From: Mycolicibacterium chlorophenolicum
GTDB taxonomy: Bacteria > Actinomycetota > Actinomycetes > Mycobacteriales > Mycobacteriaceae
Reading direction: 5' to 3'
DNA: 43,055 bases
Assembly: GCF_001044235.1 (NCBI RefSeq)
Contig: NZ_JYNL01000039.1
Coordinates: forward strand, 1 to 43,055
Shown: positions 1-7,759 of the stretch, one piece after another
Layout: every line of letters starts with the position of its first letter
Position numbering within the stretch: the first letter of the stretch is position 1
Translations under genes and position numbers: made by a program
Notes under the pieces: model-generated
Database searches by the model: none
What the model saw: the letters and a program-made list of their open reading frames with translations, nothing else
What the model was told of the DNA's origin: nothing

Positions 1-248
1 CACCAACGAGTACGCACCGACCGCGTCGACACCTACGGCACCTCACCCTGCGCGTCAACGGCAAGCTGCACCACATCAGCATCGGCCGCGCCCACGCCCG
101 AACCCGCGTTCTGATGCTCATCCACGACCTCGACGTCAGGATCATCGACGCCTCCACCGGCGAGCTCATCCGCCACCTCACCATCGACCCCACCAGGGAC
201 TACCAACCCCGCGGCGTCCCCTGCGGCCGCCCACGAAAAAAGCCCTGA
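1..248 (+). pseudogene. IS481-like transposase, C-terminal fragment (frameshifted)
   Basis: Cut by the window edge. Frame 1 reads RVRTDRVDTYG. From about base 42 frame 3 continues LTLRVNGKLHHISIGRAH, then a D-V-R-I-I-D stretch and TGELIRHLTIDPTRDYQP before TGA at 246. This is the typical C-terminal end of IS481/IS3-type DDE transposases, after the catalytic core. Joining the frames needs one extra C near base 41, so this copy carries a 1-bp deletion. The IS end next to it interrupts the neighbouring hydrolase. The family is known from pattern recall only; no database was searched. Confidence 0.75.
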
Positions 249-266
249 ACCCCAACGAGGGTTCAG
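245..266 (+). terminator. hairpin at the transposase stop codon
   Basis: CTGAACCC (245-252) and GGGTTCAG (259-266) form a perfect 8-bp stem with a 6-nt loop. It overlaps the transposase TGA. No U-tract follows, so it may be a terminator or part of the IS end structure. Confidence 0.45.
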
Positions 267-289
267 AGCTATTCGGATGTCTTGCAACA
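249..289. mobile_element. right terminal segment of the IS element
   Basis: The hydrolase reading frame stops making family sense at about base 290. Read on the minus strand, the sequence from 289 inward begins TGTTGCAAGACATC. Starting TGT is common for IS3/IS481 terminal repeats. The exact end and any target duplication cannot be fixed because the other IS end is outside the window. Confidence 0.45.
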
Positions 290-779
290 TCACAAGCTCC
301 TCGCCGGTCGAATCGAACCCACCCACGGAGAGCAGCGTGGGCCGCGGCATCTCCGAATCGTCGACGCGATAGAGATAGCCTGGCAGCGTCGTGCCTTCAT
401 ACGTGATACGGACCCGCTCCACGCACAACCCGGACGCCTCAAGGAATTTCCAGAAGGTAGTGCGGCTGCCCTCGGAGGTGGTGTTGCGGCGCGGATCATC
501 GGGCGCGAGAAAGAATTCCGCTGCCCGGTAGTAGTTACTGGCCCGCAAGTAAGCCTGCCCCGCAGAGAGGCAGTGCTTTTGGTGAAGGGAGTGCTCGGCA
601 AGCGCCTCAATGCGCGATGCCGTGTCGTGCCACGCGCGATGCCAACTGTCGAAATCGCCTTCCTGGATCTGCTTCGCCGTTGCGAGCACTTCACCGATCT
701 CCGAGCCACCCGACAGTCCGTAGCTGGCGGCGCGCAGAAGCTCAAACGAAAACGTCTGATCCGCAAAACGCAGCTTCAC
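290..779 (-). pseudogene. alpha/beta hydrolase (FrsA/DUF1100-like), 3' end lost to IS
   Basis: The probable start is GTG at 779 (VKLRFADQTFSFELLRAASY), 11 nt after the stop of the DUF305 gene, so the two were probably co-transcribed. The visible part is the helical N-terminal region plus the first beta strands (GYLYRVDDSE, PTLLSVGGFDSTGEEL). This matches acyl-peptidase-like hydrolases such as the FrsA/DUF1100 group. The reading frame then runs into the IS end near 289. The G-x-S-x-G nucleophile elbow, Asp and His of the triad are missing, so the product should be inactive. Confidence 0.6.
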
Positions 780-790
780 AAGTTCATCGC

Positions 791-1528
791 CTATAACGAC
801 GCCAAGATGCCCTGCATGGTAGCGATCTCCTGTTGCTGGGTGCTGACGATCGATCGCGCCAGCGCAACCGCGGCCGGGTACTGACCGGTGTTGATTTCGT
901 TCTGCGCCGTGGCGATTGCACCCTGGTGGTGTCCGATCATCTGCGTCAAGAACAGTCTGCTTGCCTCCACGCCCTGCGCGTTTTGCAGCGCGGCCATGTC
1001 TTGCCCGGACATCATGCCGGTCATTCCGCTCTGGCTGGGCATGCCTGACATCCCCGGCATATTGCCTTGGTTGGGCATCATGGTCTGGCTCGGTGTTGCG
1101 CTCGGACTGGGCGTATCGGTGTGATGAGGGTCGCTGGGCGTCGTGCTCGGGCCAGGCATCTCCATTCCGGGCATCATCGGCATCATCGGCATCGTCGGCT
1201 GTCCCCACTGGCCCAACCAGGTCTGCATTTGTTGAATCTCGGGGCCCTGCGCGGCCTTGATCTCGTTGGCCAGGTTGACGACGCGAGGATCGATCCCTTG
1301 CTTGCCCAGGACGATGTCGCTCATCTGGATCGCTTGCTGGTGATGAGGAATCATGTGCTGAGCGAACATGACGTCCGCTGGGTTGTGCGCCTCGGCGGCC
1401 GATGCTGACGTCGAGGCGCCCGAAGTCGTCTGACCCGACTGACTGGTGCCGGAGTTACCACAGGCAGCCACGTTGACCAGCGCCACCAAGGCGGCGATAC
1501 CGATCGTCACAGTGCTTTTCCTCGTCAC
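791..1528 (-). CDS. DUF305 lipoprotein (copy 1), Met/His-rich
   Basis: 245 aa from GTG at 1528. The N-terminus VTRKSTVTIGIAALVALVNV runs into a lipobox VAAC, so it is an exported lipoprotein. The mature part begins with a low-complexity Ser/Thr linker, then the DUF305 core: HNPADVMFAQHMIPHHQQAI and a second helix with MIGHHQGAIATAQNEI. Between them lies an insert of repeated M-P-M-M-P and GMSGM motifs, suggestive of Cu(I) binding by Met and His. DUF305 proteins are ferritin-like helical proteins often found with copper genes, and the exact role is unknown. A paralogue lies at 29425-30102. The downstream partner was the truncated hydrolase. The ORF is open further upstream, but only the GTG gives a signal peptide. 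Confidence 0.85.
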   Translation of the reverse strand: MTRKSTVTIGIAALVALVNVAACGNSGTSQSGQTTSGASTSASAAEAHNPADVMFAQHMIPHHQQAIQMSDIVLGKQGIDPRVVNLANEIKAAQGPEIQQMQTWLGQWGQPTMPMMPMMPGMEMPGPSTTPSDPHHTDTPSPSATPSQTMMPNQGNMPGMSGMPSQSGMTGMMSGQDMAALQNAQGVEASRLFLTQMIGHHQGAIATAQNEINTGQYPAAVALARSIVSTQQQEIATMQGILASL

Positions 1529-2125
1529 GAAACGTCCAATCTTTTGAGTGGAACCGCGCAATCGCGGACCCACTGTCTTAGCGTGCCCACCGGCGCCGGC
1601 CACGGACAAGGGCCAATAGTCCCCGTCCGGGGTTTCCACGGAGCAGCGACCGGGGGTCGGGAAACACGGTGACCCCCGCCTGGGCAGCCGCTGTTCGAAG
1701 ATGCGCTGTTCGAGCGCGCCTTCGTCACCACTTCCCGTGGGCACCTGAGGCCGCGCGAGGACAAACGCGCTTCACCACCGTCGCGGGTCCGCCCGTGGAC
1801 GTGAGCGCGGTAGCCGGGATCCGCGTCGAAGGGCATCTTGAAGCCTCACCGCCGGTCGTGGGAAGGAACCTGTCGTCGCGCATCGGGTTCTGCCGAAATC
1901 CCAGCCGTCGTCGATGCCAGCCCTCGAATCGTGGGGGTGCACCGTCTACGCACGCAAACAGTAGTAGGCCGGAATAGTCCGCCCCGCCGGTAGGTGCGTC
2001 AATGAAGGACTTTGGTCTGTCGCGATGGTGTCTTCGGTCCGCCGCATGGGCGACGTTGTGCCGTAGGCGCGGTCAGCTGACGGGCGCACTGTTGACCACG
2101 TAACGCCTCGCGAAAGGAATCACAG
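1529..2125. other. intergenic region without a recognised gene
   Basis: About 600 bp between two divergent genes. Short open frames exist on both strands, but none gives a recognisable protein. It contains a DosR-box-like sequence at 2007-2017 and presumably the promoters of both flanking genes. Confidence 0.5.
2007..2017. promoter_or_regulatory. DosR-box-like element 1
   Basis: GGACTTTGGTC matches most of the core of the mycobacterial DosR motif (GGGACT-WW-AGTCCC type). It lies about 110 bp upstream of the DUF2933 start. The identical 11-mer occurs at 14218-14228. It is an imperfect palindrome, so this is only a candidate. Confidence 0.35.
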
Positions 2126-2353
2126 ATGAAGTCTCAGCACATGCTCTGGTACGGAGCCGTTGTCGTCGCCGGCCTCGTCGCCGCGATCGCCCTCGGTGCC
2201 CCGGCCTCGACGGCTCTACTCGCGCTGGTTCTGCTGGCGTGCCCGGTGATGATGATGTTCATGATGGGCGGAATGGGCGGAGGACACGGCCACGGCTCGG
2301 ATCAGGATTCCAGCAGCACGGACGACCATCGCGACTCTGCTGGGCGGTCATAG
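2126..2353 (+). CDS. DUF2933-like small membrane protein
   Basis: 75 aa, ATG start with a good ribosome site (AAAGGAA, 2114-2120). There are two hydrophobic stretches (residues about 7-26 and 29-48), the second ending CPVMMMFMMGG, then MGGGHGHG and an acidic/Ser tail. The order LLACP-(M)n-Gly/His tail is the DUF2933 pattern, a family of short proteins in copper and heavy-metal clusters. The Met/His-rich exit of the membrane segment suggests metal contact, but function is unproven. Related short proteins occur at 10742 and 17838. Confidence 0.75.
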   Translation: MKSQHMLWYGAVVVAGLVAAIALGAPASTALLALVLLACPVMMMFMMGGMGGGHGHGSDQDSSSTDDHRDSAGRS

Positions 2354-2378
2354 CCCACCCGAATTTTGCGTATTATTA

Positions 2379-2431
2379 GGAGGCTTCAGCCTCCCGGGGC
2401 TTCGCCCGCCGCCCGCGCGCATACCGCGCGC
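2379..2431. terminator. cluster of three GC-rich hairpins
   Basis: There are three consecutive stems. GGAGGCT/AGCCTCC spans 2379-2394. GGGC-TTC-GCCC spans 2397-2407. GCGCGC-ATACC-GCGCGC spans 2415-2431. They sit between the convergent DUF2933 and DUF5676 genes, where a bidirectional terminator is expected. No clear U-tract is present. Confidence 0.5.
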
Positions 2432-2442
2432 TGGCGTAAACC

Positions 2443-2733
2443 TCACTGGGCCGAAGGATGTGCGGCCGGGTTGCGCCGTTCTGGGATCGCGCGACAACAC
2501 AGGTTGTAGGTCGGGACGAACACGACCGCGACGTAGAAACTGTAGATGAGGCTCCAGCCCAGCCCAGTCACGAAACCGATGTAGCTCCAGCTGAAGCCGG
2601 GAAACGCTGCGGCGAAGGCGCTATCAGTAAATGGTGACCGCGCCAGCCAATGCCAGAGGAAGCACAGCCCATACGTGATGGCACCAAACGCCGCCAACGC
2701 AGCCCCGACTCGCGTGATGCTCAATCTGTTCAC
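2443..2733 (-). CDS. DUF5676-like membrane protein
   Basis: 96 aa. Three hydrophobic helices are visible at about residues 8-28, 45-62 and 64-80. The middle carries FPGFSWSYIGFVTGLGWS, and the C-terminus carries FVPTYNLCCRAIPER. The GF-x-GL-x-W...YN pattern with a preceding Pro-Gly is characteristic of DUF5676 proteins, which travel with copper and mercury resistance genes. Function is unknown. It is convergent with the DUF2933 gene and downstream of another small membrane gene on the same strand. Confidence 0.65.
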   Translation of the reverse strand: MNRLSITRVGAALAAFGAITYGLCFLWHWLARSPFTDSAFAAAFPGFSWSYIGFVTGLGWSLIYSFYVAVVFVPTYNLCCRAIPERRNPAAHPSAQ

Positions 2734-2821
2734 TACCTACCCCTATCACTTTCGCGCGGCGAATCGTGCGTGCGAAGAACAATTGTTGTCGTGTTTCGAC
2801 GACCCGGTAGGGCCCTTCTGC

Positions 2822-3087
2822 TTACTTGGAACCGCCAAAAGTCCCGATGTTCTGGCCTATCACAACGAGCGCCGCAAGCAACAGCAACAATATCCTCGTC
2901 TCGGCTGGCTCCATGTCTGCTCAAGTCCAGACAACCCGATCGTCTCCTGAACGATGTACAGAACGAACGACGTTGCGGCAAGACCTATCCCGAGCAGCCA
3001 ACCGGCACGCTGGTCTCGCTGGATTGCGACAACCGCGAATGCCGCATCACGTCGGGCAAATGCCGCGACACGCAACTCTTCGCCCAC
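2822..3087 (-). pseudogene. small membrane protein, frameshifted
   Basis: The first part, from GTG at 3087, reads GEELRVAAFARRDAAF, then a clear transmembrane segment LLGIGLAATSFVLYIVQE. After EQTW this frame becomes Cys/Arg-rich and stops at once. The next frame supplies a convincing second membrane segment, TRILLLLLAALVVIGQNIG, ending at TAA 2822. Repair needs a small indel near 2912, where an ATGG-type tandem may have contracted. The joined protein would have two helices with an FVLYIVQE...EP motif, a layout seen in actinobacterial membrane proteins I cannot name. The second segment also starts with its own ATG (2914), so translation as a separate 30-aa peptide is possible. Confidence 0.5.
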
Positions 3088-3355
3088 TTCTGCCTCGCAC
3101 GAGCCGACCTCCGCCCTGTTGCCCAGACGATCGATTCCCGGCGTGCTAATCCCGCCGGTTAAGCCGGACCTACGGCTGGGGTGCCATCCGAATAGCAGGG
3201 GCGTAATTGTGCCCGGTGTCGGATCGGCGGGCTATGTCGAGCGCGGATGAGTGAGCGCCGCGGGTCTGGATCTGCAGCAGCGACAGCCGTCTGTCGGTGC
3301 CGGCGCCCGGAGTGAACGTGCCTGCGGCAGCGCCGACGTCGATATAGCTGGCGGG

Positions 3356-3624
3356 TCAGGCGAGTGCGAGGAATAGTTTCTCTAGTTCGGCTTCGGTCAT
3401 CGGCGTGGCACCGTCGGCGTGGTCGCCGGTGATGCATTCGCGCAGACCGGTCGCGACGATCTTGAAACCCGCCCGGTCGAGGGCCCGTGAGACGGCGGCG
3501 AGTTGGGTGACGACGTCTTTGCAATCACGGCCCTGCTCGATCATCGCGATCACCCCGCGAGTTGGCCTTGGGCGCGCCGCAACCGATTCAAAACCGCGGC
3601 GACGCTGTCTTCATCACCAACCAT
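3356..3624 (-). pseudogene. cstR: CsoR/CstR-family repressor, 1-bp frameshift
   Basis: It starts at ATG 3624 (VGDEDSVAAVLNRLRRAQGQ) and stops in frame after LAG. The next frame carries the rest: VIAMIEQGRDCKDVVTQLAA...LDRAGFKIVATGLREC, ending at 3356. Restoring one C in the C-run at 3553-3556 gives an 89-aa all-helical DUF156 protein. Cys35 and Cys64 have the spacing of the two Cys in CsoR and CstR. The CsoR Cu(I)-ligand His, four residues before the second Cys, is Gly here. CstR persulfide sensors keep only the two Cys, so CstR type is preferred. The neighbours (persulfide dioxygenase, rhodanese, TauE) agree. As read, the repressor is broken. Confidence 0.75.
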
Positions 3625-3661
3625 GGTGAACTTCCTTCCTACGTTCTGTGGGTTGTCAACG

Positions 3662-3677
3662 TTACCCGTGGGGGTGT
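3662..3677. promoter_or_regulatory. CstR-type palindrome upstream of cstR
   Basis: TTACCC-GTGG-GGGTGT, an imperfect member of the ATACCC-N4-GGGTAT family. It lies 38 bp before the cstR ATG and just after the TauE stop. It suggests cstR has its own autoregulated promoter. Confidence 0.5.
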
Positions 3678-3699
3678 ACTTCCCGGGCCGGACACGTGC

Positions 3700-4573
3700 T
3701 CAACCCGCCGCCACCGGAGGCGCCCGGGCGATGAGCCGGCGTAGCGGACAGTGGGCGGTTCGGCGGCAGGTGACATACACGCCGGCGGCGATCACCGTCA
3801 GCCCGGCAGCCGCGACACCAACCGCTCGAGTTGTCTCCTGCGCGAGGATCACCGACGCCATTAGCAGGACGAACCAGCCGAAGAGCTTGCGCAACGCGTT
3901 CGGATCGACCATCCCGGTCAGCCGCCCCCCCGATCAGAGCGCCGACGACCGCCACGGCGGTGACCATTGCAGCCATGCGCCAGTCGATCTGCTCACTGGC
4001 CAGATGACCGGCCAGACCGGCGAAGGACTGCATCGCGATCACCACCAACGAAGTCCCGACCGCGGCGGGCACCGGCAACCCGGCCAGCAGGGCCAGCGCC
4101 GGTACCAGCAGGAAGCCGCCACCAGCGCCGACCAAACCGCTGACGGTGCCGACGCCGACACCGAGCAAAGCCATCCGCACCAACGGCGGCGGCCCAGCCG
4201 CGCTGCTCCCAGGGGTGTTCTTGCGGCCACGCAGCATCGCGGCCGCCGCGGCGATCATGATCACCGCGAACGTGATCAGCAGAACGGTACCCGGGATGAA
4301 TCGGGCCAGCAGACCCCCGCCGTAGGCCCCGGTCATGGCCGCCGCACCAAAGGGCAGCGCGACGCCCCACCGCACCCGCCCGGCCCGCATGTGGGCGATC
4401 GCGCCGACCGCGCTGGTGACGCCGACCACCAGCAGGTAGGCGGTGATCGCGTGTTTGGCGTCCAGCCCCCCGATATAGGCCAGCAGCGGGACGGTCAGGA
4501 TCGAGCCGCCCCCGCCCAGCAGTCCCAGCGAGACCCCGACGAACATGGCCAGGGCAACAGTCAGCGCGATCAT
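3700..4573 (-). pseudogene. TauE/SafE sulfite-exporter family permease, frameshifted
   Basis: It begins MIALTVALAMFVGVSLGLLG with the GGGGSILTVPLL motif typical of TauE/SafE (DUF81). It repeats the signature in the second half as GLVGAGGGFLLVPAL. About seven hydrophobic helices are visible, 290 aa after repair. At 3915-3921 a run of seven C (G on the coding strand) shifts the frame. With six, ALIGG continues RLTGMVDPNALRKLFGWFVL and ends at 3700. In cst-type loci this exporter removes sulfite made by persulfide dioxygenase. The stop of the rhodanese gene is 5 nt upstream of its ATG, so it is co-transcribed from the 5.2-kb promoter. Confidence 0.75.
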
Positions 4574-4578
4574 GTCGG

Positions 4579-5182
4579 CTAGCTCGCTGTCGCGTTCTGC
4601 GCGGCCGTGGTGTCGACAAGCTGGGCGATGATCGTCTGGGAATCACATGCCCGGTCGCGGTTGTAGGGCAGACGCGACAACAGCATGCCCATCGCACAGG
4701 TGTTGGTCAGTGCCGCCGCGGCCAATCCACCGCCCATGGCGGCGGCCAACCACTTGAGCTTGGGCACGGCGATGCTGCCCAGGATGCTGGTGAACACGAT
4801 GGAGCCGGCCGCCAGGCGGACCTGGCGTTCCAGATCCCAGCGTTGGGCGCCGCGATTGACGTCGAAACCCTTGCCCTCCCACGCGTTAATGCCGCCTTCA
4901 AGGATGTGTACGTTGCCCAGTCCAGCCCCTCGCAGAAGTGAGCTCGCCGTGCGCTGCGCGCTGCCTGGAGCGGCACACCAGCACCACGTCCTGGTCGAGG
5001 TGTTTGACGATGTCCTCGCGATGTTCGCGCAGCAGATCAAGCGGCACGTTGTAGGCGCCGGGGATGTGCGCGGTCTGGTATTCCGCGGGCGTGCGCACAT
5101 CAAGCAGGCGCGGCGGCCGACCGGATCTGAGCAGGCTCCGTAGCTGCGCAGGGTCGATGGTCATTGTGCTCACGAAGCTCAT
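4579..5182 (-). pseudogene. rhodanese with DUF2892 membrane tail, frameshifted
   Basis: The start is ATG 5182 after GAGAGGG. The N-terminal rhodanese domain has LLDVRTPAEYQTAHIPGAYN and the active-site loop VLVCRS. An extra A near 4971 breaks the frame right after CRS. The next frame continues GSAQRTASSLLRGAGLGNVH and INAWEGKGFDVNRG, then DUF2892 with two helices and a Cys (LTNTCAMGM). Repaired length is 200 aa, as in YgaP-type rhodaneses. The catalytic Cys lies in the intact part, but folding would fail without repair. Role: persulfide sulfur transfer at the membrane, next to the sulfite exporter. Confidence 0.8.
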
Positions 5183-5229
5183 GTGGCCCTCTCTGTCGGT
5201 GTCGAGGCGGCCATACCCTTGCCAGGGTG

Positions 5230-5245
5230 ATACCACCAGGGGTAT
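5230..5245. promoter_or_regulatory. CstR-type operator A
   Basis: ATACC-N5-GGGGTAT in the divergent 185-bp region between the rhodanese gene and the CstB-like gene. First of three spaced copies. A looser match, ATACCC-N6-GGGTGAT, lies at 5213-5231. Confidence 0.55.
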
Positions 5246-5264
5246 GTTCGTCATCATGCTACAC

Positions 5265-5280
5265 ATACCCCGGCGGGTAT
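5265..5280. promoter_or_regulatory. CstR-type operator B (perfect palindrome)
   Basis: ATACCC-CGGC-GGGTAT, a perfect 6-4-6 dyad. CsoR/CstR tetramers bind G/C-rich dyads of this form. It has the same core as the site at 14497-14512. Confidence 0.65.
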
Positions 5281-5298
5281 CTTCAACCTCGGGATGAA

Positions 5299-5314
5299 TT
5301 ACCCCCATCGGTAT
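5299..5314. promoter_or_regulatory. CstR-type operator C
   Basis: TTACCC-CCAT-CGGTAT, 53 bp before the CstB-like start. The centre-to-centre distance from operator B is 34 bp, so two tetramers could sit on similar faces of the helix. Confidence 0.55.
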
Positions 5315-5367
5315 CGTTGAACTTGGCGAGACGGGTCCTGGAGAACCCACGGAGAGAAGGAAAGACG

Positions 5368-6746
5368 ATGATTCTGCAGCAGTACTACATCGAGTGCCTG
5401 TCACACGCGTCGTATCTGATCGGCGACGAAACCACCAGGCGCGCAGTCGTCGTCGACCCGCGCCGCGACATCACCGAATACCTGACTGATGCCGAGCGTA
5501 CGGATTGGCGATCGAAGGCGTGATCAACACGCATTTTCATGCAGACTTCGTCTCGGGTCACCTGAAGCTGGTGGAGGCGACCGGGGCGTGGATCGGGTTT
5601 GGTGCGGCCGCCCAGACCGACTACCCGATCCGGCGACTGGCCGACGGGGAGCACATCTCGCTGGGCGAGGTCGACTTGGAGATCCTGTCGCCCCCCGGGC
5701 ACACCTGGGAATCGATCAGCGTGCTGGTGCGCGAACACCGCGGTGCCGAGCCGGTCGCGGTGCTGACCGGGGACGCGCTGTTCATCGGCGACGTAGGCCG
5801 ACCCGATCTGGTCAACCTCGGCGACAGCTCAACCACCGACTTGGCGCGGGCGATGTATCACAGCGTCCACGACAAGCTGTTGGCGTTGCCCGATGACGTC
5901 ACCGTCATGCCAGCCCACGGCGCCGGCTCCTCGTGCGGCAAGAACCTGTCGGCCGAGCTGACCTCCACGATCGGTGAGCAGCGCGCCACCAACCCGTCGG
6001 TGCAGCCGATGACCGAGCACGACTTCGTCGAGCTGATCACCCACGGCCAGCCCGCAGCGCCGTCCTACTTCACCGTCGACGCGGCCATGAACAAGCGCAT
6101 CCACCCGCTGCTAGACCAGACCCGCACGGTTCCCGCGCTGAGGCCGGAGCAGATCCGGACGCCTCTCGACGACGGCGTGCGGGTGATCGATGCGCGCAGC
6201 GTCGACTACTTCGCGGCCGGACATCTGCGCGGCTCTGTCAACGTCGGGTTCGACGGCCGCTTCGCCGAAACCGGCGGCGTGGTCGCCGATATCGGGGACA
6301 AGATCGCACTGATCGCGTACCCGGGCGACGAGCAGGCCGCCGCGCTGCGGCTAGCCCGCGTCGGTTCGGACAACGTCACCGGATATCTCACCGTCGACCG
6401 CGACGGCGTCTTCCCCGGGGAGTTGTCCGACCTCGTCCAGACCGCACCGCGCGTCACGGTCGCCGAGCTGGATCGCCTGCTCGCCGAAGACGCGGTGATC
6501 CTGATCGACATCCGCAATCCCGGCGAGGTCGACCAGGGCAGCATCCCCGGCGCGATCCACATCCCGCTGGCGCAGCTGCGAGCCCGGCTTGACCAGGTGC
6601 CAACCGATAGATCGATCGTCGTGCACTGCGCGGGAGGCTGGCGCTCCAGCGTGGCCGCCTCGCTGATGCGGGCCAACGGATTTGAGCGCGTGTCGGATCT
6701 GGTTGGCGGTTACAACGCCTGGGCCCAGACCCATGCCGCCGTCTAA
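5368..6746 (+). pseudogene. cstB: CstB-like persulfide dioxygenase-rhodanese fusion, 1-bp frameshift
   Basis: ATG 5368 follows GAGAAGG. The N-terminus MILQQYYIECLSHASYLIGD belongs to a metallo-beta-lactamase fold. A missing T near 5499 shifts the frame, and the second frame carries the Fe-binding THFHADFVSGH (His56, His58, Asp60, His65 after repair) and later GDALFIGDVGRPD. A central rhodanese-like domain (RVIDARSVDYFAAGHLRGSV) lacks the catalytic Cys. The C-terminal rhodanese has ILIDIRNPGEV and active VVHCAGGWRSS (Cys about 421). This three-domain order and 459-aa size match CstB, which oxidises persulfides to sulfite and transfers sulfur to thiosulfate. First gene of a plus-strand operon reaching 9.1 kb. 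Confidence 0.8.
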
Positions 6747-6783
6747 TCATTAGCCCTTACACCCTGTTTGAAAGGACGCCTTG

Positions 6784-7158
6784 ATGCCGACCGGAAGTCT
6801 CACCCTCGACGATTTCGAGGCGACGATCGTCGACAATCCGATCGTGCTAGTCGACTTCTGGGCATCGTGGTGCGGCCCCTGCCGGGCCTTCGCCCCGGTC
6901 TTCGAGGGCTCCGCCCAGGCGCACCCCAATATCGTGCACGCCAAAGTCGACACCGATGCCGAAGCTGAACTCGCCGCAACCGTCGGGATCCGGTCAATTC
7001 CGACGATCATGGCGTTCCGCGACAGTGTGCTCGTCTACACCGCGGCCGGGGCAATGCGGCCGACCGTTCTCGAGGACCTCATAACGCAAGTCCAGAACCT
7101 CGACATGGACCACGTCCGCGGCGAAATCGCCGCCCACCACACCGCCGCGTCGGCATAA
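6784..7158 (+). CDS. trxA: thioredoxin
   Basis: 124 aa, intact. ATG 6784 was chosen over the adjacent TTG 6781, with AAAGGA upstream at 6770-6775. The thioredoxin fold has FWASWCGPC (Cys30/Cys33) and the cis-Pro loop SIPTIMAF. There is no signal peptide, so it is cytoplasmic. The C-terminus ends in a His-containing tail (HHTAASA). It lies 37 bp after the CstB-like gene, so it probably reduces persulfides or disulfides in the same detoxification pathway. Confidence 0.9.
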   Translation: MPTGSLTLDDFEATIVDNPIVLVDFWASWCGPCRAFAPVFEGSAQAHPNIVHAKVDTDAEAELAATVGIRSIPTIMAFRDSVLVYTAAGAMRPTVLEDLITQVQNLDMDHVRGEIAAHHTAASA

Positions 7159-7181
7159 CCCACAACCCTGGGAAGGGAATA

Positions 7182-7478
7182 ATGTGTAACCCCATACGCT
7201 GCCCGAACTGCGGTAAGACCGGGTGGGCCGGCTGCGGCCAACACGTCGACGCCGTCATGGCCAGCGCGCCCGCATCCCAACACTGCACATGCCCGAGGGA
7301 TCCGGGCCCACAAGCTGAACACCGGCGTCACCAGAGCATGGCTTCACCGCTGACCGCGCGGGGCCATTGGGGCCTCAGAGCCGGGGACCATCGGCCCTAC
7401 GAACCGGCAGGGCGTGAGCCCATGCTCGAAACCACGCGACCCTCGCGACGCGACAACGATGAAGGGATACGCCGATGA
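7182..7478 (+). CDS. small Cys-rich protein, putative zinc-binding
   Basis: ATG 7182 after GGGAAGGGA. The first 40 residues contain IRCPNCGKTGWAGCGQHVDAV and a later HCTCPRD, giving CxxC, CGQH and CxC. This is a conserved small-protein pattern in actinobacteria and many other bacteria, probably a zinc ribbon. The C-terminal half (to 98 aa) is Arg/Pro-rich and unrecognised. The stop overlaps the next ATG as ATGA (7475-7478), which argues that this end is real and the genes are coupled. Confidence 0.6.
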   Translation: MCNPIRCPNCGKTGWAGCGQHVDAVMASAPASQHCTCPRDPGPQAEHRRHQSMASPLTARGHWGLRAGDHRPYEPAGREPMLETTRPSRRDNDEGIRR

Positions 7479-7759
7479 TGTACGGCGGAGACGGCTGGAT
7501 GTGGAACGGCGGCTGGGGTTGGGGCGGATGGATCCTGATGACTCTGGTGATGGTGGCGTTTTGGGGCCTGGTGATCACCGCGGTGGTCTTGGCGGTCCGC
7601 TACCTGGCCGGTGGCGGCAGCCACCACAACCGTGCCGGCGGCGGGTCAGCGCCAGCCGACAGCCGCGCCGAAAACGTGCTGGCCGATCGCTACGCCCGCG
7701 GTGAGATCGACGTCGATGAATACCGGCAGCGTCTCACGCTAATTCGCGAAACCCGTTGA
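7475..7759 (+). CDS. SHOCT-domain membrane protein
   Basis: 94 aa. An N-terminal Trp/Gly-rich stretch (GGDGWMWNGGWGWGGW) runs into one transmembrane helix at residues about 20-45. A linker follows, then a C-terminal SHOCT motif (NVLADRYARGEIDVDEYRQR). SHOCT proteins of this build are common in metal-resistance clusters, with unknown biochemical role. It overlaps its upstream neighbour by ATGA, and its stop overlaps the TTG of the cupredoxin gene by TTGA. Confidence 0.85.
   Translation: MMYGGDGWMWNGGWGWGGWILMTLVMVAFWGLVITAVVLAVRYLAGGGSHHNRAGGGSAPADSRAENVLADRYARGEIDVDEYRQRLTLIRETR

Noticed and set aside
1525..1836. Minus-strand 103-aa open frame
   Set aside because: No start context or domain. 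It overlaps the DUF305 upstream region and looks like a GC-rich shadow frame.
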